A DNA stretch of 50,003 nt from Pyramidobacter piscolens W5455. Lineage in GTDB: Bacteria > Synergistota > Synergistia > Synergistales > Dethiosulfovibrionaceae. The notes under the pieces are model-generated. The model was not told the origin of the DNA, did not search any database, and saw only the letters and a list, made by a program, of their open reading frames with translations. The stretch covers positions 1 to 50,003 of the forward strand of contig NZ_ADFP01000084.1 in the NCBI RefSeq assembly GCF_000177335.1. Reading direction: 5' to 3'. Position 1 is the stretch's first letter, and the number at the start of each line of letters is the position of its first letter. The position numbers and the translations under genes were made by a program. Of this stretch, positions 1-7,276 are shown in pieces.

Positions 1-45
1 TTTCCCTGCGTCTTGAAGTCTTTAATAGGTAAGAACTTTTAAAGA

Positions 46-81
46 AAAAATCCTCCTGCTCTGAACGGCGGGAGGATTTTT
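46..81 (+). terminator. Rho-independent terminator upstream of rpmG
   Basis: An 11-bp stem (AAAAATCCTCC with GGAGGATTTTT) ends in a T run. It closes the transcription unit to the left of the window, whose gene is not visible here, and insulates rpmG. Confidence 0.85.
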
Positions 82-117
82 CCCGGAATTTTTTTTCATT
101 GAGAGGGGGTGCACGTC

Positions 118-267
118 ATGGCAGACGAGATCGGCCTTACATGCACTGAATGCAAAAACCGCAACTACGTGACCTTCATCAACAAGAAGAACATGGACGG
201 CAAACTTCAGCTGAACAAGTACTGCAAGCACTGCAGAAAGCACACCTTGCACAAAGAGAGCAAGTAG
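118..267 (+). CDS. rpmG: Ribosomal protein bL33
   Basis: A 49-residue protein of the 50S subunit, the usual bL33 length. Four cysteines in two pairs (CTEC near residues 9-12 and CKHC near 36-39) are the zinc-ribbon form of bL33. The ATG follows a GAGAGGGGGTG Shine-Dalgarno at about 8 bases. It lies just before tRNA-Trp, secE and nusG, a common bacterial order (rpmG-trnW-secE-nusG-rplK-rplA). The 3-prime end of the gene also carries a promoter for the genes that follow. Identification is from sequence pattern and context and is very secure. Confidence 0.95.
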   Translation: MADEIGLTCTECKNRNYVTFINKKNMDGKLQLNKYCKHCRKHTLHKESK

Positions 268-275
268 TGTATAAT
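247..275 (+). promoter_or_regulatory. Sigma-70 type promoter inside the end of rpmG
   Basis: TTGCAC at 247-252, a 17-base spacer and a perfect TATAAT at 270-275. The predicted start lies a few bases before tRNA-Trp, so this promoter probably drives tRNA-Trp, secE and nusG. Confidence 0.75.
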
Positions 276-288
276 TCCAGGTTGTCGC

Positions 289-365
289 AGGTCCGTAGCT
301 CCAATTGGTAGAGCGTCGGTCTCCAAAACCGAGGGTTGAAGGTTCGAATCCTTCCGGGCCTGCCA
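289..365 (+). tRNA. tRNA-Trp (anticodon CCA)
   Basis: A full cloverleaf: acceptor AGGTCCG with CGGGCCT, anticodon stem TCGGT/ACCGA, loop CTCCAAA with anticodon CCA, T-loop GTTCGAATC, discriminator G and an encoded CCA end. It sits between rpmG and secE. Confidence 0.97.
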
Positions 366-407
366 TTTATATTGTGACCAAAACAAAAAGAATAGGGGGC
401 CAAGGTT

Positions 408-590
408 GTGGATAAGCTCAAAAACACGCTTCGCGAAGCGCGCGCCGAACTCAACAAGATCACTTGGCCTGGCAAACAGCAAGTCTGGTATTCTACTCTG
501 GTCGTGATCTTTGTAACGCTCCTTGTGGCGACGTATCTCGGGATCGTCGATCTGATCCTGACGGGAGTTTTTTCAAAGATTCTTGGATAG
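408..590 (+). CDS. secE: Preprotein translocase subunit SecE
   Basis: A 60-residue single-span SecE of the short bacterial type, part of the SecYEG channel. The amphipathic N-terminal segment with the typical EL-x-K-x-TWP motif (residues 14-21) precedes one transmembrane helix (about residues 27-55). The start is GTG, preceded by an AGGGGG ribosome-binding site at about 8 bases. It is followed by nusG, the standard neighbour. A hairpin with a T run lies in the 75-base gap before nusG. Confidence 0.96.
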   Translation: MDKLKNTLREARAELNKITWPGKQQVWYSTLVVIFVTLLVATYLGIVDLILTGVFSKILG

Positions 591-631
591 GATCTTTTTG
601 CCGGGCATCCAATTCCATTGCAGGGAGGTTC

Positions 632-662
632 AGGGGGCCGATGTTTTTCGGGTCCCTTTTTT
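632..662 (+). terminator. Terminator-like hairpin between secE and nusG
   Basis: AGGGGGCCGA (632-641) can pair with TCGGGTCCCT (648-657), with one mismatch and one wobble, and is followed by six T. It ends four bases before the nusG start codon, so it could attenuate nusG transcription or hide its translation start. No regulator is evident. Confidence 0.5.
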
Positions 663-665
663 ACT

Positions 666-1211
666 ATGACCGAAAAAAAACACGAATGGTTCACTGTCCA
701 GACCTATTCTGGATATGAAAACAAGGTCAAAGCCAACCTGGACCAGCGGATTGCTTCGATGGGCATGGAGAACAAGATCTTCCGCGTTCTCGTGCCGACG
801 GAAGAACGAGTCGTTGTCAAGGATGGAAAGTCGCGACGCATTTCCCATAAACTCTTCCCCAGCTACGTGCTGGTGGAGATGATCATGGACGAGCAGTCGT
901 GGTATGTCGTGCGTCACACGCCCGGCGTGACGGGGTTCATCGGCGCCGGCAACCATCCGCTGCCGATCACCGACAGCGAGATCGACGAAATCCTCGTCAA
1001 GATCGGCGAGAAAGAGGCCGCGCCGGCGCCCAAGGTCGAGATCGACTGCGAAATCGGCGACCGCGTCCGCGTGGCGACCGGTCCTCTGACCGGCATGGAG
1101 GGGCCCGTGACGGAGATCTCGCCCGGCAAGGGCAAGGTGAAATTCAGCGCCAACGTCTTCGGGCACGACACTGAAATCGAAATGGATTATGCAGAGCTGG
1201 AAAAGCTCTGA
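666..1211 (+). CDS. nusG: Transcription termination/antitermination factor NusG
   Basis: From ATG 666 the product is 181 residues, the typical NusG length. An N-terminal NGN domain (about residues 5-110, with the W-F-T-V-Q-T-Y-S-G-Y-E-N start and the KLFPSYVLVEM strand) is followed by a KOW domain (about 125-180, VRVATGPLTGMEGPV). NusG binds RNA polymerase and couples it to Rho and ribosomes. No strong ribosome-binding site stands directly before ATG 666. An in-frame TTG at 618 would add 16 poorly conserved-looking residues, and the well-placed AGGGAGGT/GGGGG sequences at 623-637 sit before an ATG at 641 in another frame. The 666 start is chosen from family length. Confidence 0.93.
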   Translation: MTEKKHEWFTVQTYSGYENKVKANLDQRIASMGMENKIFRVLVPTEERVVVKDGKSRRISHKLFPSYVLVEMIMDEQSWYVVRHTPGVTGFIGAGNHPLPITDSEIDEILVKIGEKEAAPAPKVEIDCEIGDRVRVATGPLTGMEGPVTEISPGKGKVKFSANVFGHDTEIEMDYAELEKL

Positions 1212-1289
1212 TAAATAAGTCCGCCGCCGTCCCTTGGGGATGGAAACGGGCTCACTAAATCTGCGCGTTAGCGAGAGGAGTCTTTAAGT

Positions 1290-1715
1290 ATGGCAAAGAA
1301 AGTCATTGGCGTGGTCAAACTCCAGCTGCCCGCTGGCAAAGCCACACCTGCGCCGCCCGTGGGACCCGCGCTTGGCCAGTACGGTGTGAACATCATGGAG
1401 TTCGTGAAGCAGTTCAACGCGAAAACGGCGTCTCAGCCGGGGATGATCATCCCCGCCGTGCTGACCGTTTACGCGGACAGAAGCTTCTCCTTCATCCTCA
1501 AGACACCGCCTGCAAGCGTTCTGATCCGTAAGGCTGCGGGAATCGAAAAGGGATCGGGCGCGCCGAACAAGAGCAAGGTCGCGAAGCTGACGATGGCCCA
1601 GGTCATGGAGATCGCCAAGGTCAAGCTGCCCGACATGAACGCCAACGACGTGGAAGCCGCCGCCGCCATGGTGGCCGGCACCGCCCGTTCGATGGGCGTC
1701 GACGTCACCGAGTAG
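1290..1715 (+). CDS. rplK: Ribosomal protein uL11
   Basis: A 141-residue uL11 of the GTPase-associated centre. The N-terminal domain has the [16 protein letters not shown] signature (about residues 23-40), and the C-terminal rRNA-binding domain carries the KTPPAS motif near residue 71. It lies between nusG and rplA as in most bacteria. Lysines near the N terminus are the likely substrates of PrmA, whose gene is at 35.5 kb. A GAGAGGAG ribosome-binding site precedes the ATG. Confidence 0.98.
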   Translation: MAKKVIGVVKLQLPAGKATPAPPVGPALGQYGVNIMEFVKQFNAKTASQPGMIIPAVLTVYADRSFSFILKTPPASVLIRKAAGIEKGSGAPNKSKVAKLTMAQVMEIAKVKLPDMNANDVEAAAAMVAGTARSMGVDVTE

Positions 1716-1775
1716 CCGCTGCAAAGCGCATCGTGGAAGGCGAAAGCCGTTATCACCACAAGGAGGAAAAACACA

Positions 1776-2492
1776 ATGGCAAAGATTGGCAAGAGACGCG
1801 CCGAGCTTCTCAAGAAGCTGGAGCCCCTCAAAGCGTACGGCCTCGAGGAAGGCATTGAGCTGGCCCTTTCGGCCGCGAACGCGAAGTTCGACGAGAGCGT
1901 GGAAATCCACGTCCGTCTGAACGTCGATCCCCGTCAGGCGGATCAGCAGGTCCGCAGCACCGTCGGCCTGCCCAACGGCACCGGCAAGACGAAACGCGTC
2001 GTCGTCCTGACTTCCACCGACAAGAACGTGGAAGCCCAGGAAGCGGGCGCCGATTACGTCGGCAGCACCGATCTGGTCGACAAGATCAAGGGCGGCTGGA
2101 TGGACTTCGAAGCCGTCGTCGCGACGCCCGAGATGATGAAGTTCATCGGGCCTCTCGGCAAAGTGCTCGGCCCCCGCGGGCTGATGCCCAGCGCCAAAGC
2201 CGGCACGGTCACGGCCAACGTCGGCTCGACCGTCAAGGAGATCAAGGCCGGCCGCGTCGAGTATCGCGTCGACAAGTTCGGCATCCTGCACAACGCCATC
2301 GGCAAGGCCAGCTTCGGCAAGGACAAGATCCTCGAGAACGTCAAGGCCTATTACGCCGCGGTGCTCAAATCCCGTCCCGTCGCCGTCAAGGGCGCTTACG
2401 TGAAGTCCCTGACGCTGTCCACGTCCATGGGATTGGGCGTGCGCATCGACGCCGCCGACGCGGAAAAAATCTGCGCGGCTGTCGCCGAATAA
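1776..2492 (+). CDS. rplA: Ribosomal protein uL1
   Basis: A 238-residue uL1 of the L1 stalk. It contains the highly conserved [14 protein letters not shown] segment (about residues 130-145) and the two-domain uL1 layout. An AAGGAGGAAAA ribosome-binding site precedes the ATG. In many bacteria uL1 represses the rplKA mRNA; no L1 operator was identified here. A strong terminator follows at 2509, so rplJL form a separate unit. Confidence 0.98.
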   Translation: MAKIGKRRAELLKKLEPLKAYGLEEGIELALSAANAKFDESVEIHVRLNVDPRQADQQVRSTVGLPNGTGKTKRVVVLTSTDKNVEAQEAGADYVGSTDLVDKIKGGWMDFEAVVATPEMMKFIGPLGKVLGPRGLMPSAKAGTVTANVGSTVKEIKAGRVEYRVDKFGILHNAIGKASFGKDKILENVKAYYAAVLKSRPVAVKGAYVKSLTLSTSMGLGVRIDAADAEKICAAVAE

Positions 2493-2508
2493 GGTTGCGC
2501 CCTTCGTC

Positions 2509-2541
2509 AACCCCTCGCGAAAGCGAGGGGTTGATTTTTTT
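2509..2541 (+). terminator. Terminator after rplA
   Basis: A perfect 10-bp stem AACCCCTCGC/GCGAGGGGTT is capped by a GAAA tetraloop and followed by a run of T. It separates rplKA from rplJL. Confidence 0.9.
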
Positions 2542-2559
2542 TATCCCTTCGGGTATAAT
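2531..2559 (+). promoter_or_regulatory. rplJL promoter overlapping the rplA terminator
   Basis: TTGATT (2531-2536), a 17-base spacer and TATAAT (2554-2559). The -35 box uses the last bases of the terminator stem and its T tract, so termination and initiation signals share DNA. Confidence 0.75.
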
Positions 2560-2565
2560 CCACAA

Positions 2566-2712
2566 CTGTGAACTTAAGACAGTGGGTACCTTCGGGTACA
2601 AAGGCTTGCCGCCCACCGAGGTTCGGAATGTAAAACGACTTCATGCCGCGCCGCGCGCGCGTATTTGGGCGTTCAATCTTCCCTGCCTGCGGAGGCGGGG
2701 AAGATTTTTTAT
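2566..2712 (+). ncRNA. L10-type ribosomal protein leader
   Basis: A roughly 150-base untranslated leader lies between the rplJ promoter and rplJ. It carries a TGCCGCCCACCGAGGT segment (about 2608-2623) resembling the L10-binding core of L10 leaders, and ends in an intrinsic terminator. By analogy with the known family, free L10(L12)4 would bind here and favour termination. Assignment is from motif, position and terminator; no covariance search was run. Confidence 0.7.
2675..2711 (+). terminator. Attenuator terminator in the rplJ leader
   Basis: A 14-bp stem (AATCTTCCCTGCCT with AGGCGGGGAAGATT, one wobble) with a GCGG loop is followed by six T, only about 20 bases before the rplJ start. It is the probable regulatory output of the L10 leader. 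Confidence 0.85.
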
Positions 2713-2730
2713 TTGAGGAGGTGAATCGAT

Positions 2731-3261
2731 TTGCCCGCACAGTATAAAGTCGATCAGGTTGCCGAACTGAAAGAGCTGTTCAACGGCGCCGAGGCGGTTT
2801 TCGTCGCCGAATACCGCGGTCTGACGGTGGCTCAGGCTTCCGCGCTCCGCAAGGCGATCCGCGCCGCCGGCGGCCAGGCCAAAGTTGCCCGCAACCGGCT
2901 TGCCGAGATCGCTCTCGACGAAGTGGGACTGGCCAAGGACGTGAAGATGATGAAAGGGCCCAACCTGTACGTCGTCGCCGCCGCCAACAGTCCCGCCGTC
3001 GCCAAGGCCATCAAGGATTTCAGCGAAGTGAAGGAAAACGCCGCGTTCGTCATCAAGGGCGGCGTGATGGGAAAGAACCTGCTGGGGCTCGACAACGTCA
3101 AGGCTCTGGCCTCCATGCCCTCCCGCGAAGAACTCGTCGCCAAGGCGGTCGGCTCCATCGCCAGCCCGCTTCGCGGCCTTGTTACCGTTCTGTCCGGCCT
3201 GCCCCGCGGCCTCGTTACCGCGCTGTCCGCGATCGCCGACAAGAAAAAGGAAGCCGCATAA
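2731..3261 (+). CDS. rplJ: Ribosomal protein uL10
   Basis: A 176-residue uL10, the base of the L7/L12 stalk. The N-terminal half has the VAEYRGLTV segment (about residues 25-33) and the AKVARNRL motif (about 50-57). The C-terminal helix that binds bL12 dimers covers the last 40 or so residues. The start is TTG, supported by GAGGAGGTG seven bases upstream. It is followed by rplL after a 93-base gap, the universal pairing. Confidence 0.97.
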   Translation: MPAQYKVDQVAELKELFNGAEAVFVAEYRGLTVAQASALRKAIRAAGGQAKVARNRLAEIALDEVGLAKDVKMMKGPNLYVVAAANSPAVAKAIKDFSEVKENAAFVIKGGVMGKNLLGLDNVKALASMPSREELVAKAVGSIASPLRGLVTVLSGLPRGLVTALSAIADKKKEAA

Positions 3262-3354
3262 ACGCAGCGTAAGCGCGTTTTGCGCGCGAACGATTGAAAA
3301 ACCGGCGGCTTGATGAAAGCCGTCTGAACAAATTTCCCGAGGAGGAAAATTATT

Positions 3355-3732
3355 ATGACCAAAGATGAGATCATTTCCGCGATTGAAAGCATGTCCGTTC
3401 TTGACCTGGCTGACCTTGTGAAGGCCCTCGAAGAGAAGTTCGGCGTTTCCGCCGCCGCTCCCGTGATGATGGCCGCCGGCGCCGCCGCTCCGGGCGCCGC
3501 CGCTCCCGCCGCCGAGGAGAAGACCGAGTTCGACGTGGTGCTGAAGGAAGTCGGCGCCCAGAAGCTCCAGGTCATCAAGGTCGTCCGCGAAGTCACCGGC
3601 CTTGGCCTCAAGGACGCCAAGGATTTTGTCGAGAACCCCGGCAAGCCCATCAAGGAAGGCCTGTCCAAGGAAGACGCCGAAGCTCTCGTCAAGCAGTTCG
3701 AAGGCACCGGCGCGACCGTCGTGCTCGCTTAA
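3355..3732 (+). CDS. rplL: Ribosomal protein bL12
   Basis: A 125-residue bL12 (L7/L12). An N-terminal dimerisation domain (about residues 1-35) is joined by an Ala/Gly/Pro-rich hinge (about 36-55, with repeated [10 protein letters not shown]) to the C-terminal factor-binding domain ([13 protein letters not shown] through [12 protein letters not shown]). It recruits translational GTPases. A GAGGAGG ribosome-binding site precedes ATG 3355. A very strong terminator ends the unit. Confidence 0.98.
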   Translation: MTKDEIISAIESMSVLDLADLVKALEEKFGVSAAAPVMMAAGAAAPGAAAPAAEEKTEFDVVLKEVGAQKLQVIKVVREVTGLGLKDAKDFVENPGKPIKEGLSKEDAEALVKQFEGTGATVVLA

Positions 3733-3760
3733 TCGTCCGCTGCGAAAAAAAATACGTCTG

Positions 3761-3800
3761 AAAAACGGGATCCCGCTGCTGGCGGGATCCCGTTTTTTTT
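3761..3800 (+). terminator. Terminator of the rplJL unit
   Basis: AAAAACGGGATCCCG pairs with CGGGATCCCGTTTTT over 15 bp. Each arm contains the self-complementary CGGGATCCCG. Eight T follow. Confidence 0.93.
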
Positions 3801-3808
3801 GTTATGAT
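3800..3808 (+). promoter_or_regulatory. Possible extended -10 promoter for the amidohydrolase gene
   Basis: TGTTATGAT matches an extended -10 element right after the rplL terminator. No good -35 is visible. The gene at 3837 needs its own promoter because the terminator isolates it. Confidence 0.35.
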
Positions 3809-3836
3809 GCGGGCGAAACGGCGAGGAGGAATGCTC

Positions 3837-4688
3837 ATGAGCCCGGTAATCGACGTGCACGTTCACGTGTACCCCGAACAGTTTGTCAGAGATCGGGAAC
3901 TGATCTCGAAAAAAGAGCCTCACTTCGATCTGCTCACCCACAACAAGGTCCATAAATGGGGCACGGCGGAGCAATTGATCCAGCGCATGGACGAAACGGG
4001 CGTCGATCAGTCGTGGATCTTCGGCTTCGCGTTCCGCGACCCGGGACTGTGCGCGATCTGCAACGATTACGTGATCGACGCCGTGCGCCGCTACCCCGGC
4101 CGCCTGAAGGGCTTCGCCTCGATCTCGCCGCTGACGCGGGGCTTTGCCGCCGAAGCGGAGCGCTGCGCCGACGCCGGGCTGATCGGCGTCGGCGAACTGT
4201 TCCCGCAGGGGCAGAATTTCGACCTCGGCGACCGGCGGCAGACGTGGCGGCTGGCCGCCGTGCTGGAGGAACGCGGGCTGCTGCTCAACGTCCATACCGC
4301 CGAACCGGTGGGGCACGATTACGACGGCAAGGGCAACGTCGGGCCGAAAGAGGCGGCGGCGTTCTGCCTGAACCATCCCGGCGTGAAGGTGATCTTCGCC
4401 CACTTCGGCGGCGGCCTCTGGCTGTACGAGACCATGCCGGAGATGAGACTTGCGCTCAAAAACGCCCGCTACGACACGGCCGCCTGGCCGTTCCTGTACG
4501 ACGCGCGCGTGCTTGCCGCGGCGAAGGCCGCCGGCGCGCTGGACAAGATGCTGTACGGCACCGACTGGCCGATCCTGGACCGCGAGCGCTTCGCGTCGCG
4601 GCTGCAGAGCTGCGGCCTGGACGAGCGGGAAAAAGAAACGTTCATGGGCGGCTCTGCGGCGCGTCTGCTGGCCGAAAGAGAAGGCTGA
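3837..4688 (+). CDS. Amidohydrolase 2 family metal-dependent hydrolase
   Basis: A 283-residue TIM-barrel protein of the amidohydrolase-2 (ACMSD-like) family. The metal site motif D-x-H-x-H (VIDVHVHVYP, residues 4-13), a later HT (NVHTAEP), an HFGG motif (IFAHFGGG) and the C-terminal GTDWP aspartate are all present. Family members decarboxylate or hydrolyse small carboxylated substrates; the substrate here cannot be told. ATG 3837 is chosen because GAGGAGGA lies about 7 bases upstream; ATG 3831 is too close to it. The gene stands alone between a terminator and the tRNA promoter. Confidence 0.85.
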   Translation: MSPVIDVHVHVYPEQFVRDRELISKKEPHFDLLTHNKVHKWGTAEQLIQRMDETGVDQSWIFGFAFRDPGLCAICNDYVIDAVRRYPGRLKGFASISPLTRGFAAEAERCADAGLIGVGELFPQGQNFDLGDRRQTWRLAAVLEERGLLLNVHTAEPVGHDYDGKGNVGPKEAAAFCLNHPGVKVIFAHFGGGLWLYETMPEMRLALKNARYDTAAWPFLYDARVLAAAKAAGALDKMLYGTDWPILDRERFASRLQSCGLDEREKETFMGGSAARLLAEREG

Positions 4689-4724
4689 GCGCGCCTCGAG
4701 CCCGGCGTTTTTGCGAAACCGAAC

Positions 4725-4753
4725 TTGACAGGTCCAAAGCATGATGATAGAAT
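4725..4753 (+). promoter_or_regulatory. Promoter of the tRNA array
   Basis: A perfect TTGACA (4725-4730), a 17-base spacer and TAGAAT (4748-4753), 30 bases before tRNA-Val. The same box pair (TTGACA-17-TAGAAT) recurs at 5416. Confidence 0.85.
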
Positions 4754-4782
4754 CTTCCTCGTGCTAGCGAGGCGGCATACAG

Positions 4783-4857
4783 GGGCGGTTAGCTCAGCGG
4801 AAGAGCGCCTGCCTTACAAGCAGGTGGTCACAGGTTCGATCCCTGTATCGCCCACCA
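4783..4857 (+). tRNA. tRNA-Val (anticodon TAC)
   Basis: Acceptor GGGCGGT/ATCGCCC, anticodon stem CCTGC/GCAGG with loop CTTACAA, T-loop GGTTCGATCC, encoded CCA. First of six tRNAs. Confidence 0.97.
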
Positions 4858-4864
4858 TCCAAAC

Positions 4865-4941
4865 GGGGTTGTAGCTCAGTCGGTTAGAGCGTCGGCCTGT
4901 CACGCCGAAGGTCGAGAGTTCGAGTCTCTTCAGCCCCGCCA
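4865..4941 (+). tRNA. tRNA-Asp (anticodon GTC)
   Basis: Acceptor GGGGTTG/CAGCCCC, anticodon loop CTGTCAC, T-arm with GTTCGAGTC, discriminator G, encoded CCA. Confidence 0.97.
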
Positions 4942-4946
4942 TGCAC

Positions 4947-5022
4947 GGCGAGATAGCTCAGTTGGTAGAGCAGGGGACTGAAAATCCCCGTGTCCCCAGT
5001 CCGATTCTGGGTCTCGCCACCA
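4947..5022 (+). tRNA. tRNA-Phe (anticodon GAA)
   Basis: Acceptor GGCGAGA/TCTCGCC, anticodon stem GGGGA/TCCCC with loop CTGAAAA, encoded CCA. Confidence 0.97.
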
Positions 5023-5028
5023 TCCGAT

Positions 5029-5103
5029 GCGGAAGTAGCTCAGGGGTAGAGCACAACCTTGCCAAGGTTGGGGTCGCGGGTTCAAATCCCGTCTTCCGCT
5101 CCA
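5029..5103 (+). tRNA. tRNA-Gly (anticodon GCC)
   Basis: Acceptor GCGGAAG/CTTCCGC, anticodon stem CAACC/GGTTG with loop TTGCCAA, discriminator T, encoded CCA. Confidence 0.97.
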
Positions 5104-5122
5104 TTTTCGACGTGAAGAGACC

Positions 5123-5196
5123 GGCGGCATAGCCAAGTGGTAAGGCAGAGGACTGCAAATCCTTTATCCCCAGTTCGAATCTGGGTGCCGCCTCCA
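5123..5196 (+). tRNA. tRNA-Cys (anticodon GCA)
   Basis: Acceptor GGCGGCA/TGCCGCC, anticodon loop CTGCAAA, T-loop GTTCGAATC, discriminator T, encoded CCA. Confidence 0.97.
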
Positions 5197-5202
5197 TAAA
5201 AT

Positions 5203-5278
5203 TCCTCGATAGCTCAGTCGGCAGAGCGGGTGACTGTTAATCACTAGGTCGCAGGTTCAAGTCCTGCTCGAGGAGCCA
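5203..5278 (+). tRNA. tRNA-Asn (anticodon GTT)
   Basis: Acceptor TCCTCGA/TCGAGGA, anticodon stem GTGA/TCAC with loop CTGTTAA, discriminator G, encoded CCA. Last tRNA of the array; a terminator follows. Confidence 0.96.
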
Positions 5279-5287
5279 GAACGTTTG

Positions 5288-5322
5288 CGGGCTTTCAGCG
5301 GTTGCTGAGGGCCCGTTTTTTT
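5288..5322 (+). terminator. Terminator of the tRNA array
   Basis: A 12-bp stem CGGGCTTTCAGC/GCTGAGGGCCCG (two wobble pairs) with a GGTT loop is followed by seven T. Confidence 0.88.
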
Positions 5323-5337
5323 GTTTTTGCAGCGTGG

Positions 5338-5374
5338 ATGTGGACGGAAGCCAGCCGGCTTCCGTCCACATTTT
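5338..5374 (+). terminator. Second strong hairpin after the tRNA array
   Basis: A perfect 15-bp inverted repeat (arms 5338-5352 and 5357-5371, loop AGCC) followed by a short T-rich tail TTTTAT. Probably a back-up terminator; a processing or spacer hairpin is possible. Confidence 0.6.
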
Positions 5375-5415
5375 ATCGCGCCGCCGCCCTCCGCTTTTCG
5401 AAAAGGACGCCGCTC

Positions 5416-5444
5416 TTGACAGGCTAACGGCTTTAAACTAGAAT
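5416..5444 (+). promoter_or_regulatory. Promoter of the amino-acid ABC operon
   Basis: TTGACA (5416-5421), a 17-base spacer and TAGAAT (5439-5444), 43 bases before the GTG of the first binding protein. Confidence 0.82.
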
Positions 5445-5486
5445 TCCTGATAGGAATAAACATCATAAAATATAGAGGAAAAGGCT

Positions 5487-6323
5487 GTGAAAAAGAAGTT
5501 TGTTTCTGTCCTGTCCGTCATGCTGTTCTTTGTCTTCGGCGCTTCGCTGGGCGCTTCCGCCGCGGGAAACGGCGCAGAAGAGCGGGTGATCCGCGTGGCC
5601 ACGCCCGGCAACTACGCGCCCTTCACCATGTACGAAGAGCTGACTCAGGAATGGTCGGGTTTTGAGATCGAACTGTGGCGGACGATCGGCGAAAAGACGG
5701 GTTATCGGATCCAGTTTATCCACATCGACACGCCGGCCGCTTTCGCCGAGGTGGATCTCGGGCGCGCCGACACCGTAGCCAAACAGATCAGCATCACTCC
5801 GGCCCGTCGGCAGAAATACGAATTCACGCAGCCCTTTTTCTTCAGTCCCTACTGTCTGACCGTGCGAGAGGACAACAACGAGATCAAATCCTGGAAGGAT
5901 ATGGAGGGCAAAACGCTCGCCCTTCGGGAAGGCAGCGCCATGAACGAGTTCGTCGCCGCGCTCGATCCCGACAACAAGGTGAAAAAAGCCATCTACGAGT
6001 CGGGCAACAGCGCGCTGCACGAGACCGCGATGGGGCGCGTCGACGCGTATCCGTTCGCGTACCTGATCCTGCCGTACCGTCTGAAGAAGAATCCCGAGCT
6101 GAAGCTCAAGTCCGTAGACGTCGAAAACCCCATTTATACGGAAATCAACGCCTATCCGTTTGCCCGCACCGAGAGAGGGCAGATGCTCCTGAAGCTGACG
6201 GACGAGATTCTGACTCGGATGATCGCGGACGGCAGCTACGCGGAGCTGTGCAAGAAATGGTTCGGTCTCGACGTGATGGAGACGAAACCGGCGAAGGAAT
6301 ATCGGGAGACGCTGGCGCGCTAA
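5487..6323 (+). CDS. Amino-acid ABC transporter substrate-binding protein (first copy)
   Basis: A 278-residue periplasmic binding protein of family 3 (polar amino acids and similar). It has an N-terminal signal peptide (about residues 1-25, ending A-S-A), then VIRVATPGNYAPFTMY, the typical start of the first lobe, and the family segments GFEIELWR, DTVAKQISITPAR and FFFSPY. The usual arginine of the ligand carboxylate site is probably in the SITPAR segment. The start is GTG with AGAGGAA upstream. A close paralogue follows 26 bases later, then permease and ATPase. Ligand specificity is not deducible. Confidence 0.92.
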   Translation: MKKKFVSVLSVMLFFVFGASLGASAAGNGAEERVIRVATPGNYAPFTMYEELTQEWSGFEIELWRTIGEKTGYRIQFIHIDTPAAFAEVDLGRADTVAKQISITPARRQKYEFTQPFFFSPYCLTVREDNNEIKSWKDMEGKTLALREGSAMNEFVAALDPDNKVKKAIYESGNSALHETAMGRVDAYPFAYLILPYRLKKNPELKLKSVDVENPIYTEINAYPFARTERGQMLLKLTDEILTRMIADGSYAELCKKWFGLDVMETKPAKEYRETLAR

Positions 6324-6349
6324 AGCGCCGCAGTTTTTAGAGAAGGGAA

Positions 6350-7177
6350 ATGATGTTCATGAACAGGAAACTGTTGGTCGCTCTGACGGCTGTCGTGACG
6401 ACGATTTTGGGCGCCGTCGCCTTCGCCGCGGAAGACAAGGTGATCCGCGTGGCGACGCCTGGAACTTACGCGCCCTTTACTATGTATGATGATGCTACGA
6501 AGGAATGGTCTGGTTTTGAAATTGAATTGTGGCGAGCGATTGGAAAAAGATTTGGTTACGATGTTGAGTTTTTGAGGTTCGACATCCCCGCCACTTTTGC
6601 CGAGCTCGATCTTGGCCGGGTCGATACGGTTGCCAAGCAGATCAGCATCACGCCGGCGCGCCAGCAGAAATATGACTTTTCGCGGCCGTTTTTCTTCAGC
6701 CCATACTTTCTGACCGTGGCCGAATCCAATGAAGAGATCAAATCGTGGAAGGATATGGCGGGGAAAACGATCGCGCTGGCTGAGGGAAGCGCTATGAACG
6801 AGTTTGTCGCGGCGCTGGATCCCGACAACAAGGTGAAAAAATTTGTGTACGAGTCCGATAAGAAGATTTTCTCCGAAGTGTCGGTCGGACGTATCGACGC
6901 CTGCCCTAGCGCGTTTATCGAGCTGCCTTACGAACTAAAGCGAAATCCCGCGCTCAAGCTGAAGTTTGTCGATCTGGACAATCCCATCTACACCGAAGTC
7001 AACGCCTACCCGTTCGCCCGCACCGAGCGAGGGCAGGCGCTTCTGAAGCTGGCAAACGAAGCTCTGACTCAGATGATTGACGACGGCAGCTATGCCGGGC
7101 TGTGCAAAAAATGGTTCGGCGTGGACGTGATGGAAACGAAACCGGCCAAGGACTACCAGGCTGCTCATTCGAAGTAG
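6350..7177 (+). CDS. Amino-acid ABC transporter substrate-binding protein (second copy)
   Basis: A 275-residue paralogue of the preceding protein, alignable over its whole length with long identical stretches (KVIRVATPG, SGFEIELWR, TVAKQISITPAR, EGSAMNEFVAALDPDNKVKK). It has a signal peptide (about residues 1-26). Three in-frame ATGs (6350, 6353, 6359) are candidates; AGAAGGGA upstream best fits 6353. Codon use shifts to A/T-ending codons at about 6478-6585, unlike the rest of the gene and the first copy. Tandem copies suggest two ligand specificities served by one permease. Confidence 0.92.
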   Translation: MMFMNRKLLVALTAVVTTILGAVAFAAEDKVIRVATPGTYAPFTMYDDATKEWSGFEIELWRAIGKRFGYDVEFLRFDIPATFAELDLGRVDTVAKQISITPARQQKYDFSRPFFFSPYFLTVAESNEEIKSWKDMAGKTIALAEGSAMNEFVAALDPDNKVKKFVYESDKKIFSEVSVGRIDACPSAFIELPYELKRNPALKLKFVDLDNPIYTEVNAYPFARTERGQALLKLANEALTQMIDDGSYAGLCKKWFGVDVMETKPAKDYQAAHSK

Positions 7178-7205
7178 CGTTTTCGTAAAAGATTGTTCCC
7201 GGACG

Positions 7206-7245
7206 ATGCGGCAGGCATTCTGAAAAATGACGCCTGCCGCATTTT
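7206..7245 (+). terminator. Intercistronic hairpin between binding protein and permease genes
   Basis: ATGCGGCAGGC/GCCTGCCGCAT, an 11-bp perfect stem with a 15-base loop followed by TTTT. It lies in the 100-base gap of an operon, so partial termination or mRNA protection would give more binding protein than membrane components. Confidence 0.65.
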
Positions 7246-7276
7246 GGCGGTTTATCGAAAAGAGGGGAAAGCGCGC

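Noticed and set aside
641-718. ATG 641 as nusG start
   Set aside because: It has the better-placed ribosome-binding site but is in another frame that closes after 26 codons; reaching NusG would need a frameshift.
3850-3870. CACGTG-containing sequences inside genes (for example near 3860, 10290, 37840, 43840) as further parS sites
   Set aside because: They share only the central CACGTG and lack the full 16-base palindrome seen at 11503.
4783-5278. Hidden rRNA or CRISPR array in the tRNA region
   Set aside because: All repeats there are tRNA arms and T-loops; there is no regular repeat-spacer pattern and no rRNA sequence.
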